DNA from: Tubulanus polymorphus
Lineage: Eukaryota; Nemertea; Palaeonemertea; Tubulaniformes; Tubulanidae
Reading direction: 5' to 3'
DNA length: 64,000 bases
Assembly: GCF_964204645.1 (NCBI RefSeq)
Contig: NC_134031.1
Location: 7,051,001 to 7,115,000 of the forward strand
Shown: positions 49,401 to 60,887 of the stretch, piece after piece
How the letters are laid out: the number at the start of each line of letters is the position of its first letter
Position numbering within the stretch: the stretch's first letter is position 1
Made by a program: the position numbers and the translations under genes
The notes under the pieces: generated by a model
The model's database searches: none
Seen by the model: the letters and a program-made list of their open reading frames with translations, nothing else
Told to the model about the DNA's origin: nothing

Positions 49401-49936
49401 TTGAGTCTTTGTGTCAGGAACTCATCTGGTTCAACAAAGTCGGTAAAATTGCTAGTTCTTGAGTTGAAGTCACCCATTAGGATTACTGACTCATAATTAG
49501 ATTGCATTGATATAATTTCGAGTTCAATGTCCGTCCAGCATTCAGGGGTTAGGTATTTTGAGCCCTCGGGCGGGATGTAGCACATACCGACGCATACGTC
49601 ACTCGTTGAGTTAGGGAAAAGCTGTTTTGACACTTTAAACCATAGTATGTATTCTGATTTAATAGGTAAGACCGTAACACATTCAATGATCGAATCGTGC
49701 ACAAGGACGGCTATTCCACCAGACACTCTTTTGTACTTTTTACGATTGTTACCAAAGAAGTGGTAGTTCGGGATATTGAGTGTATGGAAGTCAGTTAGCT
49801 TTGTTTCACATAACCCAATAATATCAAATTGTTTGATATGGTCTTGGAATTCAGGGATATCCAGTTTATTTTCTAATCCGCATACATTAAGAGAACATAA
49901 AGTTAATGATTGACGGCGAGAGTTTGTCGCGTTTCC
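46493..49936 (-). CDS. LINE ORF2: endonuclease-reverse transcriptase
   Basis: 1147 codons read directly after the ORF1 stop. The APE-type endonuclease has its Asn strand (LCSLNVCGLEN, residues about 12-23), its Glu motif (GLCETK), ILMGDFNSRT near residue 153 and a SDVH version of the usual SDH. The reverse transcriptase starts near residue 577 (RPITILSCLGK), with AGFRRGYST, FVDFTKAFDTVW, GVRQGENMSPLLF and catalytic FYADD near 755. The C-terminus has a zinc knuckle CPLCNSAIGDEYHYILCC near 1078. The first AUG in the frame is about residue 118, inside the endonuclease, so normal AUG initiation would destroy that domain. The frame is the same as that of ORF1, separated by one UAG, which suggests stop read-through (or a non-AUG restart). 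Confidence 0.9.
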   Translation of the reverse strand, partial: GNATNSRRQSLTLCSLNVCGLENKLDIPEFQDHIKQFDIIGLCETKLTDFHTLNIPNYHFFGNNRKKYKRVSGGIAVLVHDSIIECVTVLPIKSEYILWFKVSKQLFPNSTSDVCVGMCYIPPEGSKYLTPECWTDIELEIISMQSNYESVILMGDFNSRTSNFTDFVEPDEFLTQRLNLNNTNYLPEIFQFNIPVDRISQDQYVNNHGHKLLDLCKNCNLYIANGRLGKDRRLGKLTCKNASVVDYVVLSPNCFNFLCDFFVHDFCDLFSDVHCTISFNLKLSGIPPTPYKGNERPVTRKVKHRPTWKRDKSDQFASNLNTQKYEQTLLSYPHVLDKDAIDSLSSVINEIFNDASIITFGNKWNSPCPSKVNKLDKPWFGHECRNARKKYHIKKRINNRIRTDRTHTDLAEASRSYKKTIRKHVNLHRKRMQREIRNLNLHNPKKYWQLLNRNTPRNTNIPVPLEDLYEFFRDANKQQDDRSELPNVANDMINENESLNDAISAEEILKAIKLLKNGKSAGSDGILNEHIKATKDIMLPVYVNFFNIVLDTGILPESWLEGVICPIFKGGNDKLPENYRPITILSCLGKVFTAILNNRLTCYIETNNILHNNQAGFRRGYSTIDNLYILHILAEVIKTQKKKLYCAFVDFTKAFDTVWRAGLWQKLLTNGINGKLLNCVKNMYDNVKSCVKANGNLSAFFPCETGVRQGENMSPLLFCLYLNDLEEFLHNRASNGISLSDHNDVIVYANLVILFYADDTVIFAQNAQELQRNLDNFHEYCNVWKLKVNTRKTKIIIFGSRGLGNEQFHMGNQNIEVVTSYKYLGLLLHQNRGFLSTKKYLVSQAKKALHALYCKTYSLNLPLDCQLKLFDQTVVPVLLYGCEVWGFSNIDSIESVHLSFLRHVLKARNSTPTFMLYGETGRFPLSIVIKSRIVSFWANLVSSQNKLSSILYKSVMRPFYINGIAPNFKWIRNVKDILYSVGLNNIWDDQSFPNTRWLQSTLKQKIMDQFLQEWRASIRESPKGDYYSLFKDNHSLEFIYTSDIPDDLLYSLSRFRTCNHKLPIETGRWMKVPRENRTCPLCNSAIGDEYHYILCCPTLDVLRTKYIERKFSIYPNQYKFSSLMQTKNIRTLYNLCIFISKIAKIFV

Positions 49937-51151
49937 CTACGCTGGACCGTCTAGTACAACTCTCGATGCTGCAATTAGGTCACTTACTGGAGTATCACTT
50001 GTTCCAGACGCGTCCATCGTCTCCACTTCCGCACTCTGAATATTTGTTGCGTTAGCTACTGCAGGCTGTTTCGAGGCCGCCTTCAGCTCTTCGGGTGATT
50101 TCTTCGGCTGTGTACGTGGTCTAGGTGTCCGGTATGTTGCCTCCCCGACGCACTTTACTTCGTTATTAATGCATTTGAAAATTTTCCCGTCGAGAATCAG
50201 CTTATCGAAGGAGACGAAACCATCCACGGATGGATTGGTAGATTTCGATGAATTTAATTTTTCGAATAACAATTTTCTTCTATTCCGCACTTCGATCGGA
50301 TAATCCGCAACGATTCTCACAGTGTTATCTTTTGCGTTAAATCGAGATTTATATACTAATTCGCGGTCAACATAATCTCTGAATTTCGCGGTCACGGAAC
50401 GTGGTTTGTCTTTGCCTGGATTTCTATGGATCCGCTGGAAGACAATTTTACTCGCTCGATCACTGTTGATTCCGAAATTTTCGACTAACTGTTTCCTCAC
50501 AACGTTGTCTATGTTTTCATCAGTCGACTCAACTAAACCAAGGAAAACAAGGTTGTCGCGCCGTGATCTAGCCTCCTGGTCTATTATGCGATTTTCTAGT
50601 GCTGCAATGCGGTCATCCTTTGGTTGGGTGCGGCCACTGGTTTTAAGCTTATTTTCAAGGTCGCTAACCTTCGTGGTAAACTCAACTCGCAGTTCGTCTT
50701 TGGCTTCTTCAATCTTGAAATCCATACTAGCTTCAAAATCTTTTCTGAATTGTTCCAGGTCTTTCTTAATTGAGTTGAATTTACCATCGATTTTTCGTTC
50801 CAGATGTTTCCGCATCGACTTAATTTCTTGGAAAATGTCCTCTAAAGTAAGTTCTTTCTCCGTTTCGCTGTCGGATTCTCCTGCAGATTCACGGCTTTCG
50901 GTATCTGTATCTGGATCAGTTTCTCCATAACTTTTAGCTGGTTGCGATTTCGATTGTGTATGAGCCGGTCTTTTTGTTGGAGGGGTACTGGATTCCGAGC
51001 CTTTGGACAGAGTTCGTTTAGTATTCCCACTGCCAGCATGTTCTGTTTGTTTATCGACTTTGTCTTTGGTATTACGATCATCATGTTTACTACGATTACG
51101 GTTACGATTGGTATTCGAACCACTGGCTAAGTGCTTTGAATTTTTCTCCAT
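49937..51151 (-). CDS. LINE ORF1: L1-like RNA-binding protein
   Basis: 404 codons. A basic, Ser/Asn/Lys-rich head is followed by an acidic patch (ESAGESDSETEKELTLED). A coiled coil spans about residues 105-185 (KHLERKIDGKFNSIKKDLE...). An RRM-like domain (RRDNLVFLGL) follows, then a C-terminal RNA-binding part with RIHRNPGKDKPR and TAKFRDYVDRELV, and a low-complexity tail. This order matches L1 ORF1p (Transposase_22 type) proteins, which trimerise and coat the element's RNA. It ends CCA GCG UAG and runs in frame into ORF2. Confidence 0.85.
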   Translation of the reverse strand: MEKNSKHLASGSNTNRNRNRSKHDDRNTKDKVDKQTEHAGSGNTKRTLSKGSESSTPPTKRPAHTQSKSQPAKSYGETDPDTDTESRESAGESDSETEKELTLEDIFQEIKSMRKHLERKIDGKFNSIKKDLEQFRKDFEASMDFKIEEAKDELRVEFTTKVSDLENKLKTSGRTQPKDDRIAALENRIIDQEARSRRDNLVFLGLVESTDENIDNVVRKQLVENFGINSDRASKIVFQRIHRNPGKDKPRSVTAKFRDYVDRELVYKSRFNAKDNTVRIVADYPIEVRNRRKLLFEKLNSSKSTNPSVDGFVSFDKLILDGKIFKCINNEVKCVGEATYRTPRPRTQPKKSPEELKAASKQPAVANATNIQSAEVETMDASGTSDTPVSDLIAASRVVLDGPA

Positions 51152-54100
51152 TTTACAGTTCTCAATAACCTTTCACGACCGAAAATAACTCAAGCGGAAC
51201 GGTGAACAGGCTGTACTATACAGAGTGTGCTATAATAGCCTGTACTCTATATACGAAAATGTCCACACTTATGTTCTATGGAAACTTTAACTTGTCAAAT
51301 TCAGTAGTTAAAAGCTTCAAACTTCGACAAAATCTCACCAGAATGCACAGTCCGATGTTACGGTTCTTCCTTATGCGGTTATTCCTAGGAAAACCAAATG
51401 TTCTTGTTCCCAAAAGGAAGTTTTTAGCTCCCGTGCCAATGACACGACTCTACAGTCCGCCATGTTGAATTCAACACGTAGCGATTCACAGTGGCTACAG
51501 TACTCCACGGGAATCATATCTATTCATGTTTCATACATAGCTAGAAAATTATGTATAGTTTATTACTAGTTTTAAACGTTACTTTATGGTTATTTGCCAC
51601 ACGATGTTCATTAGAACGAAAGCCGATGAACTTACTCAGCATTGCTAATCATGATTACCAGCAAATTATCTAAATTATACATGTAATTAGGCTGTAGTAA
51701 ATGCTGTGTGACAAGTAACCGTTCTAGTGTGTCAAAACAAATAGATAATTATCATCTGACTAAGTCCTGGAAACATCAACAAACAGCATGTGAAAGAGTG
51801 AACCGCACCGCACCGCACCATTTTTTGCTGTAAACCCTATAGTAAAGCTTGTTGTACAAGTATACACAGTCGCAGTTGTAGTTGTTGTAAAGCGTATATT
51901 TCACTTAGAAGAGACCTTTTACCAAGATACTAACTACTACACTCGTAATCCGAGTATCTTCAAATTTGTAGAGCTTTTTGGAAAATATTTGTTAGGGATG
52001 TTCAGACATAGAAGATCTCTCCTATGTGATACGAATTAAATAATTACTTATCTATCAATCAAGATACTGTATTGTGAAAACGTAACGCCATCTGTATTTA
52101 TAATTTTGTTCACTTTATTATTATTGTCATTCAAGTGTAAACGCTTTGACGGAATAAACATTATCATATGTAAACCCTAATTAATCCAGCTAAAATGATT
52201 GATAATTACATAGTAATTACTTAATTACTCAGTAAAACCCCATAACCCTAAAATGATTAATGCTATAAGCGTTTATCGAAAGAAAATTAATTTTAATCAA
52301 TTATTTAACGCCTGCGAAAAAAAATGGAGAATTTCTGGGATAAGTTAATGTGGAATTGCAAATTTGAAATCGAAGTTTTAAGAAATTTGGGAAATTATGA
52401 GGTTTGGCGATTGGATAGATGATACAGGTCTTCGACTGGTCTAATTAAAAAAAAAAATTGTCAACTTGCGACCGACTTCGATTCACTTTTGCCTCTAAGC
52501 TGGTCTGCAACTTCATTGCCATGGTTGAAGAAGGAGCTCTTCTGATGTCTGCATCATCATGACTTCGAGCATATCGTGTAGCCCGGGGCCCGGTTTGGTT
52601 GTCACTCGATATCCTAGTCTTGAGTCTGGGTTGAAGTAGACATTGTCATTTAAATAACTTATTTATGTTATTCTGTATGAATTACCCATGTGTCTTGTAT
52701 TTTGTATTTTCTTATTTTAAAATTTGTAACTTTATTGAATTTTGGAATTTTATCCCGGAATTTCAATGTAATAAGGATCAATAAAGAATTGAATTGAATT
52801 GTCACCTTATACACATGCCATCAGTGGATGCGGAGCCGTATATGACAGCTATGCTATTATAAATTGCTAATCTCATGAAACCTGCATTCCCCTAATATCG
52901 AACATATTTTCTAAAACATTTGAATATTGAAATTATATGTTTACAGGTTTTTATATTGACCGCTTGTAGCCGCCGATGAAATTCACGCCGGCCCTAGACA
53001 GATCGTAGATAGCTTCGTCATTCCACCAGCATCCCCATGTCAGGGTCTGTTTTTTTATATCAGACTTCCAAATCGTGTATACATCCGCCATTTAACCGAA
53101 TAATCCGATTTACTTATCATTTCTATATATGCCTGCCGCTTCTGATATAAACATACATCCTTTACTATTACAATACGTCTTCTAATGATATTCAATGCAA
53201 TATAACATTTTGACGTTCAAATAGAGGTCATTATATAATCACAGGAAGCCATTCTACATCTTTGTCAATAATATTTTGCCAAATAGCTTTATGTGTACAC
53301 ATAGACCTGTGACGTTTTGCACATCGATTTACGGTTGTCGTTTGTAAAATGACGCTGAATGGTTAACATTGTTTAGGTTTCATAATGGTAACGTTTTATA
53401 AGGCGTCAAAAATGTGGGAATAACCATAGACTCCATGGATAAACGAACTGAAATACATGTGTATTGGCCACATTAGGTGATGCAACCATAAGTCTGCCGA
53501 GACTACAACGAAATTCACTAGTTTCTATGAAATTTTCTACTCCAACCTTGAAGCTTACCGATTTATTGTTTGAAAAACGAGAAGCAAAATAAAATGTCAT
53601 CTGCATATAAAGCTCGGTTAGATTGCATTTTCAAAAAGGGCCTTTATTTCATTTTGTTTCCTGAGTCAATATAAACCAGAACTGGATGAAATAGCTATCG
53701 CATATACAGTACAACGTTGGCCTAAGTAAATTCTAGGTTTATGATCTTTACTTATGTCTTTTTTCAACTGGATATTCGACCTGATATAATTAATTTATCC
53801 AAAACGAATATATGATTTAGGGCATATTGCGGAGCGAGCAATCTCAAACTGTTTCCAAGGCAACACTATCCGATGAGTACTAGCTCGGGAAAAAATACAT
53901 CTAAACGCTGCATTTAATTGAAGAGTTTGTCCTTGAAAAACGGCAGTGATTAAGAAAAGAAAAATCAATACAGGCATTATTGGCAGATCTATCGGATTTT
54001 AAAGACTGCACAGCACGAGGGTCCGTGCAAGCACTAAGGCACTGATATAATGTGATGGAATTTTAGATTTGCATGATAATAACATATTTAACGAAGATGT

Positions 54101-54181
54101 AACGGAAAGCACTTTGAATTTCCAAAAATGATGAATGGTACTTGCGACACTCCATAATTCAGACGTGCTTCACGAAATGTC
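51152..54181. other. Kv-beta intron, LINE 5' flank and small repeats
   Basis: No exon seen. The first few hundred bases may be the LINE 5' UTR, with no boundary visible. A fragment of the TACGTCAT repeat (minus, GTAACGTTTTATAAGGCGTC) lies at about 53375-53412. Simple A/T-rich sequence dominates. Confidence 0.4.
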
Positions 54182-54590
54182 TTTTTGATGCCGTTCAAAC
54201 CATTACAATAATGTTATACAATATTCGTTATGTAAGAGGTACTATGTGCGAGTTGGTGTGCACTACGTCATCAGTTATTGGCGTTTGAGAATCACAATTA
54301 AACTTGTGCGTTGATTTTGTAATTAGATACATCTCATGACTCTTATTTTCTATTTGATAGACTTCGATGTTTTTTTGATAATGAATTTTAAGTGTATGTG
54401 CCTTACGTCATCAATATTCGGGCTAGCCGGGTAAGACTGGTTGCCGGTCAAATCAATTCAAAAATTCAATATATTCAAATTCAAAATAACTTTATTGAAC
54501 CTTAAAGTTATATTATATTATTCATTGTCGATGATATTAGGCAATGTATACGTATTACGTTACTCAATGCGTCAATGAATTTTCAAGTTT
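54182..54590 (+). repeat. TACGTCAT dispersed repeat, copy F
   Basis: Nearly full length. Starts CTTTTTGATGCCGTTCAAAC, with paired blocks near 54257 and 54400, and ends near GCGTCAATGAATTTTCAAG. Confidence 0.8.
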
Positions 54591-55267
54591 CCTTGTTTTG
54601 TTCTCGGGCATACGAATATCGCGTTGACCTATACGCCCCGCGGGCTGAACGATCCTCCGACCGAGGATATTATTTAGAGAAATTCATCTCGTTTAGATCT
54701 GCTCGATACACATGGGTTTTGCGTTTCGGTGTATAACTCCTCATAAAGCGACTCGTAGCGTCAGCGAAAAACGATGTTTTCAGTAATTGGACCAGGCGAG
54801 TTGTTATTAGCGCTGTCAGGCGCACTGGTAGTTTGACTGCGGATAATCTGGTTAGTATTCATAGAAATGAATTTTATGCGTTGATTAACTGTATTAAACA
54901 GCACAGCTTTCAGTGACAGGTTTCAGCATATCGGCATTTCATTCATCACGCGCTAAATAAAGCTCCCGAATTGCTGGAATACATCCGCCCGAGCACACAT
55001 ACAGACTTTGATTGTCCGTATTGATTTTTACGAATTCAAAAATGCTGAACTGGATAGGACGTGTCACATATTGGGAAAACGACATCTGACTGAATTACCG
55101 GACAACGTTCTCTGTGACGAGAAAAAAATATCCGAAACATATCCGAATACGTCTCTGTAAAAGCATTTTCAGTGCATCATTTCTCTAACTATCGATTGAA
55201 CCGGGAAGATACGAAAATATCCCCCGAAATGAATGACTTTGTACCAAATTTAACCTAGGAAAAATCC

Positions 55268-55590
55268 AATGATCTCAAGCCCGCATGGAGGAGATTCCAA
55301 AGTTTGGGCCCAGAAGCCGAAAAAGCACGACCACCAGACATCTTAAGGAGGCTAGCAGTATTTATACAAAAGGCATGATAGCTTCATCTAGCCATCTCTG
55401 TGCACACGTCTTAATGTATATATAATGATATGTTGAACTTTACAAAAGACATAACTGTAATTGCAAATTGTAAATGTAACTGAAGTAACTGTATTTGTAT
55501 AACTGTATGTAAACTGTTTATTTTTTTTGTATCCTGTGCTCGAAAAAAAAGTATTATCTCTGGAGCAATAAAATTAATCTGATCCTAAAT
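55268..55590 (+). repeat. 3' end of a dispersed element, copy 2
   Basis: The first ~100 bp can be read as a short frame (WRRFQSLGPEAEKARPPD...) ending before a non-coding tail that matches 18410-18700. Probably the C-terminal codons and 3' UTR of a retroelement, 5'-truncated. The source family was not identified. Confidence 0.5.
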
Positions 55591-55944
55591 CGAAAGTCAT
55601 TTCGTAATAACGATTAAAAGAAGGTTTATTAGGTGTGATTGAAACTCTTTTTCAACGAACTTACGAGTTTACTATTTCTCATGGCCACTCACGTCTGGGC
55701 ATTTTGCAGATTAATAAGAATAATCTTCGTCTTTGTCTCATGATTTATACGACGTTGGTACTATACAAAAAGCTGCTACTTTACTAAAAGCTTGGAGTAA
55801 TTATCTTGACGAAGATATTAACATGATTACTCCAAGCTAAAAGATAACTAATAGATAACTCACGATATGTTAGTGTTTTTTGTTACTTCCATCGAATGTG
55901 GTATTTTGCAGAAGAGCTAATCTGTTTAATTTCATATCTTTTAG

Positions 55945-55982
55945 GAACGTGGGTCACTTTTGGAGCCCAGGTCACAGACGAG
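55945..55982 (+). CDS. KCNAB: Kv-beta shared exon 3
   Basis: Acceptor ATCTTTTAG, donor GTATGT; 38 bp. Completes the Gly codon and encodes TWVTFGAQVTDE (phase 0 end), the strand and loop after the core start that is typical of the family. Confidence 0.93.
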
Positions 55983-58900
55983 GTATGTTCATATTTGATC
56001 ATTAATCATAATTATGATAACCTTTTTTTTCCTTTTCAATTTCAGTTACATAGGTACTGGCACTTAGACATAGTTAAATAATAAACTGAATGTAAATAAA
56101 CGAATGTATAAGAGAAACCTAAATTGATTCATTATACTGCTGGAGCTTCTAAGAAACTGGTCCCTTAACCCCTCTACAGCAAACCAAGGTTTCACAGCCA
56201 CACGACAATCCCACTACACAAAACTACGATAATTTATGGGGAGATGTTTTTCTAAGAGAATAGGGGAGTGAAAATATGTTCTGGTAACAGCGGAAACAGC
56301 AGTAGTTTGACTTCTTCCCGTTAAATCGGCAATACATTCATGTTTAGAAGCTTATAACCTTTATCGACATCTGAAGGGGACAGTTCGCGAGGATTGATTG
56401 ATCGAAACACTGGTCAATAGTGTCGTGTATATCGTGGTTGTATTGATTCGTAATATTCGTACTTGTTGCACCACCGAGGGTTAGAGGTTACGGGTTTAAA
56501 TGGGTAAACGCGGAATGATGCACAACGCAGGGAAACACGGAACCAGTAGGCGGAATATTGTTCCTGAGCGTTTCCCTCTTTACGAGAAACGGGAAACATG
56601 GTTTCGGGAACTACAATGCTTCCGATATCAAACCTGTTTGATTCTCTAGCAGCGATCACGCGGGACGATTCGGGCCAACTTTGACTCGCGCCCGATCCGA
56701 TCCAATTAAAGAGTGTGTTCACACGTTAACCACTCACTCGATAATAAACAGCGCTTAAGCGCGAAGTGCGTCACTTCCGGAACCAGTTGCAATTCACACG
56801 CAATTTTGACCCGTGTATAAATATGACTCAGCCCTGTTTTTGATCCGACCAAATTTGGCTCGAGCCAACAAACAGGCCTTATTTGGCACGGAACAGAAAT
56901 GCTCGTGGGATCGCAGCTTTCCATGTTTCCCTGCGCGTCGTCTGAGTTACGGGTGACTTCAATTATCGTAAGTCGCACACGGCAAAACGAATTTGTTTTA
57001 CCAAAACAGAAAACACGTTTTTCACAAAACATTTTTAGCAAAAAATTTACCCTGAAACGATTAATCGTTCAACGCACACGGCATGATTAAAAAAAACATC
57101 GAAAACATTTTCACGAGGAAAAAACTGTTTTCCATGCTGCGTGCGTTGGGCTCTATATGACAATGAAGACAAAAGAGGGTTAAACCTAACGGTATAGATG
57201 ATACGTTCGTAGGCGAATCGATTTAATTGGATTTCACTTCGCTACCCGAGACAAATACGAAACCTATTGTTTATCATGATGCTTTTATCGTGTCTATTGA
57301 AATAAGAAATCGGTAGAATTCATCTGTTTTATTCGAATTATCGACATTTCTGTTACAGTCTACGCGACATTTTCACGCGGAAAAGCAATCTGGAAAAAGC
57401 CAGACGGCATATAACGCTTTATCGTTGTTTTCGTAAAGTAAAGGGTTAATCGCAGATTATTGGTCGAGTTGAATAGTACCGGAACTGTCTGATCGCCTGA
57501 TTGAATGTTTGTCTGGTTTCGACTGGTGCCAGTCTCCGGACGGAATTGATTTCGCAAACACCAGCAATCGTTAAGCACATCGTTTCTTTGGAATTCACGC
57601 GTTACCGCGGTGATATAGCTGATCAGAATTACAAATCCGTTTGCCGATTGAATATTATTGTGTTTTCGCCGATCTACCAGCAGCGCTCTACTGCAACGAA
57701 ATATCATTCACTGGATTTCTGTTGATGCGACTGCGTATGAGAAGTCATCAGAACTGACTTCAACAATAGGGTTTATTTTGCTGGGTCGAGTTTTTAAAGA
57801 AGTTTTTCGCGTGTGACGTCACTGTGCGTCATATTTTCTATTATATGAACATGGATTGACCTTGTCATTTATTTGGCTGGTAGATTTGGTCTGATTAGTT
57901 TGGATTTGGTGTCCCTAACAAACTCACCGCACCTGCCGGTAGCGAAATAAGGGGTTTGATTTTGAAATCTGAAATCTAAAGTACAGATATATTTGTATGA
58001 TCGGCAGTTGAATTTCCAGAATTTTTTGTTTAAATCGAAGTACATAATTGGTTAATTCGGTTCTGGTTCATTCCAACAATCTCCCAACCAGCCTGAACCG
58101 GCAAGCAACCGATTGGGATAAATTTTGTTGGCTGCCTAAAATGAAATATATCGAGATTTTGGAAATAACTATACTATAAGGTCGAGGTATATTTTATCCA
58201 TTTTTTTATATTTTTTGGTCATTTTCCACGTACGAAACGTCCGATTATAGTTTATTGTGATTTTTTTTCTCGGGTCGACGTAGAAGTCGTCAAGTTCAAT
58301 AGGCTAACTGGACTAAAAGATCACCGCGTTGACCTACATTCAATTATAATTATTTCATTGTGTCCGTGCGTAACCTGTGGGTCCCTTGTGGTTCGTGGTC
58401 CGCTACTGCCTCTGAAAACCAGCTACGTTCCCCACAAGTCTGAACGCATCCCGTTGTTATACCCCACCGCTGATTTGATTGGGACCACGTGATAGATATC
58501 GAAAGTTGGAAGGAAGACCTCTTGTTTAGGATATACGTAGTTTATTCAACTCACCAGGCTAGAAGTTATCTTTGGCTGTTCAGACTATATTTTGACATTT
58601 TCGCTCGCTGGACCTGCGACCTGGCATGTTGCTAGGGATACTGGAATCATTTTCCACGTGACTGATGATGAGCCAATCAGACGAACCAATCGCCGTGAGA
58701 TTATTTATGGTTTATGGCCAGCTACCATACGCGGCTCCTGCGCGTCAGAAAAAAATTCAGAATACCATCATTATCGTCATAATCGGTCCCACATCCCGCG
58801 CAGTGGACATCAATCACTTGGTTATTTGGCATTTAACCAAACCGTCCATTAATTACAACTCGGTCGTCGATACAGAAAACGGCTCGCTCTCCTATACACG

Positions 58901-59370
58901 AAATAGTATTTGGTTGATGGACCTAAGGGAATTCTACTAAATAAGATACAATAATCCCTAAAACCATGTGCTCGATTCCCATCAGCAAACTGGTACTTAA
59001 ACCTGCAGTCATCCCAAAAGAGTAAAACAAGTGCCCTTCACTTTCACTTCGTAATGGTCGTGATGACAGAATTACCAAATTATGCGACCAACCTTTATTA
59101 ACGACCAACCTTTACGCGGGTCAAAGTTTAATGCCCCTACGCAATTCTTTCAGATTTGGTTATTTCATCTATGGTCTTGTTTTACATCTTCGGTAACAAC
59201 TAAGAGAAGTGGCGGTGAAATAACGGGCACTCACCGGGGATCGAACCCGGGTCTTGTACGTAGAAAGCAAGCATGCAAGCCAGTAGACCAATAGAACTTG
59301 GCCAGTGGTCATACAGCTTGTCCTATATGCGTAACAATTCTTTCGCATATTTGTTCCTCTTTTTTTCTAG
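55983..59370. other. Kv-beta intron with a tRNA-like sequence at its end
   Basis: Several short open frames on both strands (56414-57725, 58592-58940) carry no family signature or paired splice sites. A TGACGTCA lies near 57813. Nothing coding is supported. Confidence 0.4.
59226..59306 (-). repeat. tRNA-like sequence (degenerate tRNA or SINE head)
   Basis: The minus strand has a perfect T arm (CCGGGTTCGATCCCCGG), with a B box and, about 36 bases upstream, TGGTCTACTGG resembling an A box. The expected 7-bp acceptor pairing and a clean 5-bp anticodon stem are absent, so a working tRNA is unlikely. It sits 65 bp before Kv-beta exon 4, on the opposite strand. Confidence 0.5.
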
Positions 59371-59450
59371 ATGGCAGAAGAAATGGTAACGTTGGCGTAC
59401 GAAAGTGGTATTAACCTGTTTGACACGGCCGAAGTTTATTCCGCTGGCAA
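59371..59450 (+). CDS. KCNAB: Kv-beta shared exon 4
   Basis: Acceptor CTTTTTTTCTAG, donor GTGAGT; 80 bp, ends phase 2. Encodes MAEEMVTLAYESGINLFD then TAEVYSAG, including the family's active-site Asp and Tyr (FDTAEVY). Confidence 0.96.
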
Positions 59451-60075
59451 GTGAGTATGAAACCGAGACACGAATTAGATCACTTCTGTTAAATGTTTCA
59501 TATTCCCCATTCGGTACGAATCAGTCACGCGTGTCGACTGCGCAACAACGTTTTTACATCTCACAGTGTTTCTCCGTATTCGACGATCCCCGCACGAGTT
59601 TACGTCGTTGCAATCGTGAATCTTTTATACAATGCTAATTCCCTGATGGATGATCGTTAAACTCGCATTTTATGCAAACAAAAAAAACTTCCCATCATTT
59701 ATCTTCCGATAACGGATATTCGGCTCCGTAGCGTGACGACTAGATCCATTGCTATTCTCCGTATCGAGGAGTCTGTTAGTTATAACAGTCGCCTACTGTA
59801 ATATCATTCTAAAGCGCTCGTGCGGCAATTTGGGCCAAGTTCAATTTTGATTCAATATTTATTTCACAGAAAAGTAGAACAATAAAATAAAGAACTAAAC
59901 AAATATGGAACTAACCAAATTAGAACATGAGAAAATAAAACATACATACAAATATAGCTGCAAAGCAGCCATAACGGGTTTCTGGTTTATTAGATATTGT
60001 ACTAGCGAGCGTACAAAGATTTAAACGAAATCAGTTCATAATATAGGGATATTTTGAAGGAGTGATGAACACATA

Positions 60076-60223
60076 TCCTGGGGCCGGTTGCATAGTCATG
60101 GCTCAGACTTAAGACCAGTCTAAGACCAACTTAGTTCTATAGCCAATCCAACAATTTAAGACCAGTCTTAAGATTTAAGACCAATTTTGGACTTAAGTCA
60201 CTACTGTGCAACTGGCCCCTGGA
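60076..60223. mobile_element. Foldback MITE (GGGGCCGGTTGC ends)
   Basis: TCCTGGGGCCGGTTGCATAG at the left pairs with CTGTGCAACTGGCCCCTGGA at the right. The interior is built from AAGACCAGTCTTAAG-like units. It lies immediately next to the duplicated segment that starts at 60232. Confidence 0.75.
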
Positions 60224-60231
60224 CGTATCGG

Positions 60232-60887
60232 CCCCACTCCGTGCGGTTGCGCCACCGCGCGGTATTTACGCGAAGCAGCAGAACACAAACATGGCCACTC
60301 TCTCAATTTTCAATGATAGAAATCGTGTGTGCATTTCAATTATTTCGGCTGTTAGGGTTTTAAGGCACAATATAAGTTGATGATGTGATATGGCGATGTT
60401 AATTAATGATAATTCCGCAGTGAAGCTAGTCACGAACGGTGCCGATTGAGTGTACAGCTGCCAAAAACACTGAAATGTGCGTAGTTGCGTAACTATTTGC
60501 AGTGAATTGCAGACGAAACATGAAGCCTTAACAGCCGTTTAAAGAAAAATTGTACCAATCGCAATCGTAAAATAAAAATGAGATAGAACCTAAGTTAAAA
60601 TTCTGGCCATTTCTAAAATGTTATTATTAATTTTTAGTCAGTGCGGAACGTTTAGTTTTCCAACAATAATGAGGGGTGGTAGGTAGTCATGCAATTCAAG
60701 TCATCATTTATTACACGTTACTTCCGTGTTGTTGAAAATCTCGCGAGTCCTGGACCAAACCCCAATGAACAATGTGATCTGTGTGCTGGTCACAAATGCA
60801 CACAGATCACACTACACTACCCATTACACACTCCAGTACCCACAGCTTTCATAGATCCATCCAAATATTTAGTGTCTTTCTTCCTGG
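60232..60887 (+). repeat. Gene-start-like duplicated segment, plus copy
   Basis: Same 656 bp as the minus copy at 5173-5828. ATG GCC ACT CTC at 60291 opens a short basic/hydrophobic peptide. A second frame at 60689 (MQFKSSFITRYFRVVEN ... CDLCAGHKC) stays open to 60970. Compared with the other copy, residue changes are Asn/Tyr, Val/Ala, Lys/Gln and Asn/Asp. No acceptor or donor clearly turns the two parts into one transcript. It sits inside a Kv-beta intron in the same orientation, so it could be transcribed as intron or from its own promoter. Confidence 0.65.

Larger units (their letters stand above)
46372..51151 (-). mobile_element. Apparently intact CR1/Jockey-superfamily LINE, antisense in a Kv-beta intron
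   Basis: Two long, undamaged frames (ORF1, ORF2) are followed by a short 3' UTR ending in tandem CTGTAAA units (46372-46408 on the plus strand), without poly(A). There is no RNase H domain. Endonuclease, reverse transcriptase and a terminal zinc knuckle, with repeat-type 3' ends, fit CR1/L2-like elements; the ORF1 has an L1-like coiled coil plus RNA-binding layout. The 5' limit and target duplication could not be placed. Open frames in both ORFs suggest recent activity. Confidence 0.85.

Noticed and set aside
50406-50930. 174-codon plus frame rich in Ser/Leu/Arg
   Set aside because: It is the antisense shadow of LINE ORF1's coiled-coil region.
59226-59306. Functional tRNA gene
   Set aside because: The T arm and boxes are good, but no 7-bp acceptor stem or clean anticodon stem can be drawn.
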